Part shown: positions 1 through 10,000 of the stretch, in pieces
Position numbering within the stretch: position 1 is the first letter of the stretch
Layout of the letters: the number at the start of each line of letters is the position of its first letter
NCBI RefSeq assembly: GCF_020382885.2
Contig: NC_058511.1
Coordinates: 6,727,501 to 6,791,500, forward strand
DNA from: Scatophagus argus
Lineage: Eukaryota > Chordata > Actinopteri > Scatophagidae
Direction: 5' to 3'
DNA: 64,000 bases
Position numbers and translations under genes: made by a program
Notes under the pieces: model-generated
The model's input: only the letters and a program-made list of their open reading frames with translations
Database searches by the model: none
Told to the model about the DNA's origin: nothing

Positions 1-486
1 GAAGCTAACACACCACAGACTGAGTCAGTATTATTCAAAATTTTTGTACTCCATTTAAAATGACACATCCAATGTATAAGGGGAAAACCACATACTGCGG
101 TATACATCTTTACCACCCATTTAATGATAAAAAAGTATTACGCTGTGATGCTGAGCCAAAGTTGAAGCTGGTCATTATGGAAGCACAGCTTCAACCACGT
201 CTTCGCCCAGCAGACTGCCAGCACATAATAAAGTCAAGTCAGCAATTTTTCACAAAAAGGTGTGAGGAGAGTCTAACCTGCCGGAGGCCACAATTATGAC
301 ACTGACAGCAATAAACACATGAACATGGATGTCATCACAGTGCAACACAAAACTGTCATCCGTTTTTTTTCCGGGAAAATTATTTATCGATTTGCCATCT
401 GCTGGCAGACGTGATGGAAACAGAATGTGTGGCACACAGTTGTCAATCAATAGCCTAATACAGTGGAAATGTTTTCCATGAACAGC

Positions 487-487
<1 letters not shown>

Positions 488-527
<40 letters not shown>
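488..527. repeat. (AC)n microsatellite
   Basis: An uninterrupted run of about 20 AC dinucleotides inside ppp2r5a intron 1. It is likely to be length-polymorphic. Confidence 0.97.
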
Positions 528-530
<3 letters not shown>

Positions 531-671
531 CCTTCAGTGCCTGCTGTTGCTCACTAACTTACAGTTAATCCGCTAATGTACAGTAACGTATTATGGCTGT
601 TTGGGGCGAATAAACACAAAACTGGTTTTGTTTTCTGTGCACACCTTGGATAATATTAAAGGAGAAAGCTG

Positions 672-834
672 GGCGGCTCAGTTGGTAGAGCGTGCTATTC
701 CCTCTGCAGTGGCCACAGGTTTGACTCCAGCCTGTGGCTCATTTGCTGCGTGCTATCCCCCCTCTCTGCCCCCCCCTGCCTGTTATATCTTCAGCTGTTC
801 TAGATGAATAAAAGGCAAAAAACCCAAATAATTA
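672..834 (+). mobile_element. tRNA-derived SINE with intact 14-bp target-site duplication
   Basis: The 5' part carries RNA polymerase III promoter boxes like those of a tRNA: a box A-like GGCTCAGTTGGTAGAGCG near 675-692 and a box B-like GGTTTGACTCC at 718-728. A C-rich body follows, then an A-rich tail (ATAAAAGGCAAAAAACC) near 809-825. The same 14 bases, AAAGGAGAAAGCTG, flank it at 658-671 and 835-848. This is the signature of LINE-mediated retroposition, and the perfect match implies a fairly recent insertion. A related, older copy in the opposite orientation sits in the last dtl intron. It is not a functional tRNA gene because it has no acceptor-stem pairing. Confidence 0.85.
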
Positions 835-3800
835 AAAGGAGAAAGCTGACTGCTGAGTCTCCTTGGGTTGGTGAGGCATGGAATCAGTGGTGTATGTGTG
901 TATGTGGACTGTTTTTAAACAGAGACAGTATTTGACCAGGATCTCTGCCATTTGTCTGGGACGTTAAAATCTTCAAAGACACGTGGACTGTTACTGGTCA
1001 GATCAACAGTTATGACATGAATGATTAATCAAAGATCTATATTGTTGTTGATTTATTTTTGTCCATTGACTGATCAATTAATTAACTAAATGTTTAGGCG
1101 GTAATCAATAAAATGAATGTGCAGTCAATGCCAGAACAAAGTGAAAGTCGGAGGGGGAGACCAAAGCAGTATACAGTGACATGAGCGGAACTGAAATGAA
1201 ATGAAAACACATAGGATGCACAAAACCATCCTTGGCTTAAGCTATAGCTGAATTAGTAGGTGGAATAATCAAGGAAATGAAGATCAATGCACTTTCCAAA
1301 TGACACTGCGTTCCGGCTATTGACGATAGCCACACACCACTCAACTGTAAGCATAGGTCTAGTTAGGAAAGGCACAGCTCAAAATTGCACTGCAGTGACA
1401 GAAATATCAACCTAAATGAAGCAGTCTGTATTTGGAAAGTAAAACGTTTCCCTGGCTTGCTCTCAAGGCTTCTGGCTGCCATGGCAACTGTGTTGGTCTC
1501 TGAGTGACTCATCTTTTCGGTGTCTATCACACAACAGGAGCTATGAGCACTCCAACCTCTACACTGCAGGAGGGAAGAAACATCTTTGCAGTTTAGGACC
1601 TGAAACGTACTGGCTGCAGACATCTCCATTCTTAGTAAGAACCAGGAATAATGCCGATAAACAGATTATTGTAACTCAATTACAGATGATCAGGTTAAGT
1701 ATGTGCTCTAATTGGTGAAACCATGTTAAGATACTTGGTTTATACTCATAAAAAGGTCTATTGCTGCATGATTTACTCCTCTCACTTTGGCTTTTATGTA
1801 ACTGTGTAAACAGACTCAAACAGTGCTATCAGGTGATGGCACAGTACCACCATTATTCTGTTTTCATATACATCAAGTACTACAACCACTGCACTCTTGC
1901 TCAGTTAGAGGTGGTTCAAGTTGCCAACAGGTGTCAAGGATACTTTAGTCCAGTCAATTAATCTATGTTTAAACTTCCTGTGTCAACATTGGGAAATTAA
2001 TCATTTGAAACCTCACTAATCATTAGACTTCCATCTGATTACCATAGGTGTGATTCAAATTGTCTCACTATTCACAGGGGGCACAGTTTTCTTCTGTTCT
2101 CTCCTTTGCCATGATTCACAGAAGCTCTCATGCAATGTTTTGAACACTGACACAAATGTCCCCTAAGCTATACATGTCTAACTTTTAGTGAGTGGGTAGC
2201 CCTCTGGCGCTTCCGTACATTATGTGCCAGTGGCTCTTTCACAGTAAACACTTTGCAGTTCTACCAATAATTAATTACATTTCAGCACATTTCCTAGTGG
2301 TGAAAAGAGCAGTTTAAAGCTATTTAAGTGTTTTTCCTACCATCCTATCAACATAATTGTCATTATGTTGCTTAAATTATAAGTGAAATACTCACACCAC
2401 TGACTTGAATGTGCCTGGATTCAACACTATCAATGAACAATATCTGAAAAGACAGCTAGACTTGCAACCCTTCATCACATATGCTTTATGACTTTGATGA
2501 AAGTCGTGAGGCACTTAAAAAACATGTGACGTGACTGTGGGAACCTGGGCACAGTGCACATGCAATGGCCCCCTTGTAATAAATAAATGGAGTACACAGA
2601 TGACATTCAAGTCCATGTTGTGCAGACTTAATCTGCCCAATCACAAAAAAACAAATAATTTTACAACAAAATACATGTTTCTTTAATTCACCATTACACC
2701 ATGCTAAAGAACAAATCACGTCAAAACTTTATCGGAAGAAAGTTGGATAATTTGACCCTCACTTTCAGTCTTGTCAAGAGGACAGTTGTTGCTGTTCTGT
2801 TTCAAGTCAATTTTAGGTGTGGAAAATCATACAGGTCTTCAAACTGTTAGAAAACTGTATGAAAAATATATGCAACACAAAACAAAATTCAAAATGAAAC
2901 ACAGCATTTTCTTCTCAGTCATGAAACATGAAAACCATTGCTGATGCCAACTCATTCGTGAGATATTTTGTTTTCTGCATCTTGAGATGTTACGTCATGT
3001 TGAACAGTTCAAACTACTTGACCAGGCAAGTCTTACTGATTTCAACTGTGCTCTTTCCCCCAGCAACATAAACACTGCAAATATGCTGAGGCTTGTCCGT
3101 ATAAGTGGGAGTAAATTAGTAATTAATAGTCAAAGAGTCATTACATTGAATAAATATTTTTAGTGTGGGTCACAATAGAACTTAATTTGATACTATAGAC
3201 AACAGTGCCTCTATATGATAAATTAAACAAAAAAATGTGCATTGAATAGTTCTTACTGTCATATATAGTGTATTGGTTATATCTCAATTATGTTGTAGAT
3301 TAATAGACAAGGTTCAACCAAAACCCAAATGTAACTTTTTACTCCTCTGTATTAAGCTAGCTTAATGTAAACAGTGCATTATGCACGCTGCATGACAGTG
3401 AAATAACTTGTGAAAACAAGTTTAAGTACACAGTGGAAATGCACACATTGTTGTGAATGGAACTTAAATACACATGGTTGTAAGGAAGCTCAGCTCTGAC
3501 AGATATAACCACAGGCCACAAAAAGACGAGTGACAGGTATCAATAGTCAGGTGCATGCTTAGATTTGTCATGTTACCAAGAGGAAAATACCAAGGTGGAG
3601 AACAGACTCCACTGGTCAGATTGTAAACCTTGTTAGACCTCACATGCCCACTTCCATATACAACAGAGCACTGCAACAACTGACAACAGACTCTCTAACA
3701 TTTGATCAAGGCCACCCATATTATCTCACACAGTGTCACATTTCACTTGCATTTATTGTAAAAATTAGTGCTTGCTGTACAATGAGGAAGACCCAAACAT

Positions 3801-4819
3801 CAGGTCTGGGTGCAGCTGAAAGGCAATGTGGTATTCAACAGGTAGTTGTAATTTCTCAGATGCTGCATAGTGATGCCTCTCACCAGGCGCATTTCAGTCT
3901 TTCTGAATTGGAATACAACTGTGGTATTGTGAGCTTCAGAATAAGGCTTGGATCAAGTGGCTTGTGACCTGCGGCTTAAATTTTCAAATTATTTGACTTG
4001 CTGGGATGAATTGGATAGCCTAGAAGAATGAATGGAAGTGATATAACCAGCTGTGTGCTCCAGCTTTTGAGTCATAGCTTAGCATATTTGCAGTGAAAAC
4101 AGCTCTGAAACATCACAAAATATAAACCTGTCAGGCTGTAAAGAAAAGATTATTGTGCCTTTCTTCATCTTTCCCAATGCCATCTTCACTAACAAGTCCC
4201 TACTAGCATCAAAATAAAGAGACGAAGAAAACAAGCAATCCATCCTGACCAAACTGTAGCCACTACTGTAGCCAATACGGAAACCTCCAAAACACCTAAG
4301 GCAAAGTAATAAACGCCTCTTAACCTCTTCTTCACTCTCTGGATGTGCCTCTGCATGTCAATTCGGGCCTTGTTGTTACTGTTGTTGTTAGTCTATCTCT
4401 TGCTCTCTGCAAAAACCTTGTAACTTGGAAACCACCACAAATCAACTATGATGCAAGGAAAGTTAACAGAACTATTAACAAAAGTCAGTATTTTGCACCA
4501 CAGACCACAAAATGGACGCAGTTTACATTTTTCAAATGGCCTGTTGTCAAAGCAATAAATGACTGAGAAGAAAATATTTAGAAATGTGTCTATAACACTT
4601 CTGACCACTGTTTTCCTATCCATCGGGTTCAGTGGCCCTAACATGCGCACAATACTTAATCTGAAATATTTGCACAATTTGGCTTCACTTCTGGCATGTT
4701 TGCTGCAATTGTGGTAACAGACATGCTGAATGTAACTGCTGCGCATCTATTAGTGCACATTGCACATTTGTCCTGACAGCCTATTTTAAGCGGCAGACCC
4801 CTTCATCCTCTTACCGTAC

Positions 4820-4967
4820 CTTTGAGCTGCGGCAGCGGGGAAAGCTCAACCGGAGCGCTCTGAGTGCGGTACTGAGAAGAGCCTTGGGATTTTCTCTGCT
4901 TCTGGGCCTTCCTCATGGACTTTCTCGTAAACCCGTCCACTTTCTCGGATGCAGAGATGGCCGACAT
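4820..4967 (-). CDS. ppp2r5a: PP2A regulatory subunit B56-alpha, first coding exon (partial gene)
   Basis: This is the first coding exon of the B56-alpha (PR61-alpha) subunit, which directs the PP2A catalytic/scaffold dimer to its substrates. Read on the minus strand from the ATG at 4967, it encodes 49 residues plus one base. It contains the family's N-terminal block: [13 protein letters not shown], then a basic Lys/Arg/Gln-rich stretch, Gln-Gly-Ser-Ser-Gln, and LPQLK. It ends at a GT donor (4819-4818, gtacgg) in phase 1, which fits the family's next residue Asp being a split codon. A second GT donor lies 5 nt further on (gtaaga). Human B56-alpha has a longer N-terminus ahead of the shared block. 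The HEAT-repeat body of about 430 residues lies outside the window. The other B56 paralogues share parts of this block. The alpha call rests on the closest residue match and on synteny with dtl. Confidence 0.88.
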
Positions 4968-5029
4968 TTTGATGCATAAACTGACGAAGACTTCAGGCGA
5001 GCTATTGTATCCTCTAGGTCAAACGGAAG

Positions 5030-6035
5030 GTTTCTTCGTGTGCTCCAACGGCTCGCATCAGCACAAAAAAAAAAAAAAATGGAGCCAACTGCACGACCTG
5101 AAGCTCGACTCCTGTCCAAGTCTCGTTATTCTGTATGATCCAACATGGTCGCTCGATATTGGGGTTAGACGGTGTCCAAAGACAGCATCATTAGGGCAAG
5201 TGGCTTTCTAAAACACGGGGACAATCTTCAAAACACGAACCAAAAAGCCAAACTACAACTCATTACATTGGCCGCAATATAACCTGAACTTTCCAACGCT
5301 AAGAAAATTGTGCCTTAACTTTCCAAATTTCGTATGTTTTCACTGTCTCGTTGTGTTTTCAGAGGGTCTACCTGTTGAAAAACGTATAAAACACACTGTC
5401 ATTACAAACTAAGTTGTAAAGTCCTGATAATAACTACTGTACCTACGCTGCCAGCTAATACACCTAGCTAGCTCGCTAAAATGAAGTGACGTTAATGCAT
5501 GCCACTACAAGTTTGTACGACTCCTCAGGAAAAAAAAAAAAAGTTGCAAAAGATTGCTGCCCTGTGAAATTCATGTAGCTCTTCGGTACGAACACAAAGG
5601 TTTTAATCCTAGTTAGACTTCCGTTGAGTGTGTTTTCTGAAGAACTATTTACGATCGATGAAGTTCAACGGCGCTCGAACAGGCTCGTTTAGCACTAAAA
5701 AGTTAGCCGTGTCCGCGACCGAGCGCCTTTGTCTTATCTACATTCATCGGTGAACACAGAGCAGTCTCGCTTTCACGACCTCTCAAAAACACTGAGCCTT
5801 CTTAAACACAGCAAATTACTAGATGTCGAGCAGGCAGCCATAAAAACACTCCCAGGATAACCGTACAGCCGATGTCTGCCTGTCTTGACTGTTCGGTGGA
5901 CTGCAGAGCCTGACAGTTGCACGTCATTGAGTGACATCTCTAACGGCCAATCACAAGCAGAGAATTAAAACGCCAGAAACTTTTGAAGCCAATCAAATTG
6001 AGCAGAAAGCGGGGTCCTGAACACGTGACATGTGA
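5030..6035 (-). promoter_or_regulatory. ppp2r5a: Probable ppp2r5a 5'UTR and promoter region
   Basis: This is the sequence upstream of the ppp2r5a start on the minus strand. It is locally CpG-richer than the flanks. It holds two CCAAT cores on the plus strand (GGCCAATCA near 5944-5952 and GCCAATCAAA near 5989-5998) and a palindromic E-box CACGTG at 6022-6027. CCAAT boxes work in both orientations. An A-run (about 5065-5078) lies in the presumed 5'UTR. The transcription start cannot be fixed from sequence, and the promoter assignment is inferred from position and motif clustering. Confidence 0.45.
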
Positions 6036-6384
6036 AAACAAATACGTGATTTTGTACTGTTGAATGAGGAGTGGCAGCTGTAGTAGATATTAATAGTCAG
6101 GAAAAGTTACCGCCACTTACCACTAAACAGTCCACATCTTCGAGGATGGTTTACAATAGATGGAGCAGTACTTTGTTATGGAGAGAATAAAATTAGACCT
6201 GAAGAACTAAATTCATTCTGCTTGCTGCAGGGAGAGTAATTATTGTACCCCTTACGCACTACAGCAAATGATTTAAGTCACGACTGTCATTGCTGTCACT
6301 TGTGCCTCACCACCAAGCTCTCTTTATCACACAACCACATAGATAACAGCGACAGCACACAAGCAACAGCACGCAACACACTTT

Positions 6385-7058
6385 GAAAACAAATTTCAAT
6401 TTAATAAAATCTGACCACAGCAAAATTGTGTCAATTAAATACAAAGGAACCAAGCAACAAACATTGGTTATTTTGTACATATAAACAACCTAAGCATTTG
6501 CTCAAGAAAAAATACATTTTTCAGAATTTTATATGTGTAACACAAATGTCAAAACACACATATGAAAAAAGATGACTCAATACATCTTAGCGAAGTCCAC
6601 AAAAAGGCTTAAAGATGTGAATCAAACAAATAGTAATTTTTTGGCAGCGTTTAAACCTGCAGGCAAATATTTCTCTCTGCACTTGAGGATTAACACATGG
6701 TTGACTTCCTGAACAAGTATATTAACTGGTGCTCCAAAGCATCTCTTAGAGTTGTCAGGTTTGAGTAAAAGGAAATATTTACTCAGCAACATGCAACTTG
6801 ATTATTTTCAACCAGAGATTCTGCACAGCACCAGAAAACTGTGTAGGAGGCAACTGCAGAACCCATGACCTAATTATAATAGAGCAGCCTCTTGTGTTGT
6901 CAAAACCACAGCATCAAATATTCAGAATGATGGTTTGTCAAATTCTGTCCATCACAGGTTCATGTTCTTAGAGGCTTAGTGTTTCAGGGTTCAGGTTAAA
7001 AATATTTTTTTTAAAAAAAATAAACAGGAGCACAGAGCATCTTGACTGGCACAAGTGG
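6385..7058 (-). other. dtl: dtl 3' untranslated region (extent approximate)
   Basis: AT-rich sequence follows the dtl stop codon (TGA at 7061-7059, minus strand). The first plausible polyadenylation signal is ATTAAA on the minus strand at 6405-6400, so cleavage would fall near 6375-6390. No open frame of note is present. The end point is inferred from the hexamer only. Between here and the ppp2r5a promoter region (about 6036-6380) I see nothing recognisable. Confidence 0.5.
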
Positions 7059-10000
7059 TCACTCCAGAGGCCTTCTTGTGAAATAGGAGGAGATTTTCTT
7101 CATGGTTTGTGGTGAGCGGATGGTCTGGAAAAACAAGAACTTAAAAGGTTAACTGCAATATTCATCTTGATAACTAAAAAACATTCACTTGTATGTAGAC
7201 ATTAGCATTGATAAAGAAGGACAGAGCTCAATTAAGAAATGTATTTCTATTGTAATGCAGATATTTTTTTCCAGTGACTTTCAGTGAAGAGAGCCATCTT
7301 GAGTTTCTAGACTGACAGACTTTCAGGTAAGCGGAGGTGAAAGTTTAATATTGCACAGCCAAAAGAAATCATACTTGTGTGTCCCCATAGTAATTTTGCA
7401 TGAGTTACACTAGTCTCAGAGAGGTTCAGTGGTTCATGCTGCCTTAAAGAATTAGTTCCACATTTTGAGGAAATATGCTTATTCAACCACAATTCTATGA
7501 GCGATGACATTATTAATTATAAAGCAGCAGTGTTGGTTACCTTTGGACAGAACCAGGTGAGCTGTTTTCCCCTGTTTCCAGTCTTTGTGCTAAGCCAAGC
7601 TAGCTGACTGATAGCTTATTTATTTACTTATTTACTTGGCGCTTTTGCCTTTATTAGATAATGGACAGTTTAGAGGCGGACAGGAAATGTGGGGAGGAAG
7701 AGATATGACGTGCTACAAACTTACTCGGCAAGAACAGAACCCGAGATGTTGCATTTATGTGTGTATTAGTCTAAAAATGTTCCAACTTTCAGGTTGCCAC
7801 TAACCAGCTGCCAGCTGTAGCTTCACGTTTCGCTGACAAATATAAGAGCTACACTGATCTTACATTTAGCTTTAAGTAAGACGGGAAGTAAGCCTTTTTC
7901 CCAAAATTGTAAACTGCTCTCTGAAAATGCTACTCCTTACCGGTGAAGCTGGTGTCTTGCCTTCTTGTTTTTTAGAGGCACTGGGGCTTCTGGGGGTACT
8001 GGGGCTTCCTTGACCTTTCCTCATCTTTTGGCCCATCACTGACAGCCAGTCAATTGCTCTGGGTGAGCAATTCTCCTTGCCCATCTGTCTCGATGAGGCT
8101 TGCTTGTCGTCCTCTGTCTGACATTCTGTTTGTACCCGGCTCTCTTGAGCAGGGCAGCAGATTCCAGACAGGGTCCGGCTTCTCTTAGCTGTAGGGTAGA
8201 GTTCAGCAACACAGTCACACTCTTCTGCATGCTCACAGCTTGCAGATGCACCGTCACCCGTGTCCAGTCTGCGTTTGGCCCGACGCTCAGTGGGAGAGGT
8301 GCTGCCCGCTGGGCCCTGGGGACACGGGCTCAGCACCCGACGAAGCGGATGGTTGACCTGATCGGGTGATTCATGGCTCGGGGACAACCACTGCTTAATA
8401 GAAGATGGTGTTCTCTGGCGAACAACAGCAGCTTTCACGTCCTGAGAAGGAATGGGTGAGATGGTGCTGGAAGGCAGAGGCAAGGCAGCTCCACTGGGAG
8501 CGCAGGCAGCAAGCTGGGGTGACGCCAGGCCACAAAGACTCTCTGCCCTCGGAGTCTTTGCAGGGGTTGTTTCAGCTCTGATCAAAGGTCCTTAACAGAA
8601 GCAGAAGACCTCATTAGTTTAGATGTGACAGAATGAACGCGTTCAATGACACAGTTTGCATTCAAGGACGGGACAGCAGTGACACATTTCTCATGCTAAG
8701 TAAGGCAACAATGTGAAGAACAGAACAGCCACCAAAAGACAGTGATTTTACAGTTACAACGCAGTTAATGGTAGTTTTAATGCTTACTTGAGGGAGACTT
8801 AGGACGTGCCCAGCCAACGAGGTTGGCTTGTCCCACTGAAGACTGTGCTCCATCCATTTCCCGGTGAAGCCTCCAGATCCTTATAGTGTGGTCATCAGAA
8901 CAAGAAGCAATCTACCAACGGGGCACAGAGCAGTGGGGATTATACAGAGCCTAAATCCATCTTCTTAGCCTATTAAACCAGCTCGGCTTCACAGTGGGGA
9001 AACACAAACCCTTCTGTCTGCATTGTAAGTTTTGCAAAAGGCAAACAAGATGGAAATTAATACAGCTGTGACTGCTTATATATTCACAGGTTGCTCAAAG
9101 AGTCTTTGTAAAACTTGACAAGACACAAAGAAACATGATAGTTTGTTGCCTTACCTTAGTAAAATCTGTTGGGCACCAAGCAACTGATGTCACTTCCTCA
9201 CTGTGGCCTTGGAGCATCATGGGAGGATGTTTAGGGTCAGAGATCTGAAATAAATAAAAAAAAAACACCATTATGATAACTGCTACATATCAAACACAAA
9301 ACAATTTCCCATCTTAAAACAGTAAAATAAAATAGAGACTCTACCTTCCAGATGTATGTGTGATTGTCACTTGAGCCACTGGCCAAAAATTGGTCATCTG
9401 GGCTGATAGTGGACTTAATATAAAATGACGAGTTCTGGTGGCCACTAAAGACTGCCACTGTGGAGGAAAATAAACAGTAATATAATCAAGATTCAAGTCA
9501 GAAAGCTGCTGAGTCTAAAACAAAGTGATACAAACGGACCACGAGCCCCAGTGAGATGCAAAGTGTTAACAAAATAGCTAAAGGACCAGAGAAACTGTCC
9601 TTTTGTTCATGTGTATTTAGTGGTCTAGTCAGTTCTCCAGTGACTGTTTCAAAATGGCTATCAGGCTTTCAGTGTGATTCCATGCTCATTAACAGTCCAA
9701 TTATGGATCCACGTCCCTCCTTCACATGTTCAGTGCTCTCACTAATATATAAAACGATTATGCTTGTACAAGCATGCAAAGTCCCTGCATCTCGACACTT
9801 CCTCTATCAAATTTCTTGCTTTGCTCCCCCCATGATGGAAGGACATTAGTTTGCAGCCCCATCTAGTGATATGCAATGGAAATAAATCAGTGATGAACTG
9901 GCAAGTGTCTATTTTGGCACAATGTGTGCAGTCAGAGTGGAGTCCTTGTTTACCTGGAGTTGTTTTTATTCCACTGACATTGAACATGTAGATATTATCA

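Larger units (their letters stand above)
1..4819 (-). other. ppp2r5a: ppp2r5a intron 1 (5' part, continues left of the window)
   Basis: This stretch lies downstream of the ppp2r5a first coding exon on the minus strand. I looked for the next exon of the B56 family (the region encoding the conserved segment after Leu-Lys-Asp, with Gln-Lys-Leu and Cys-Cys-Val-Leu-Phe-Asp-Phe) and found no match in the open frames, so I read it as intron. It holds an AC microsatellite (488-527), a SINE (672-834) and otherwise AT-rich sequence in which I recognise nothing. Short open frames here have no family resemblance and no splice context. Confidence 0.75.

Noticed and set aside
250..525. 91-residue minus-strand open frame starting with a Cys-Val repeat
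   Set aside because: The N-terminal run is the translation of the AC microsatellite.
672..745. tRNA gene candidate
   Set aside because: Box A and box B are present, but no acceptor or anticodon stem pairing is visible. The target duplication and A-rich tail show it is a SINE.
8100..8369. 89-residue plus-strand open frame opposite dtl exon 14
   Set aside because: It is a complement shadow of the GC-rich Ser/Pro-coding exon of dtl.
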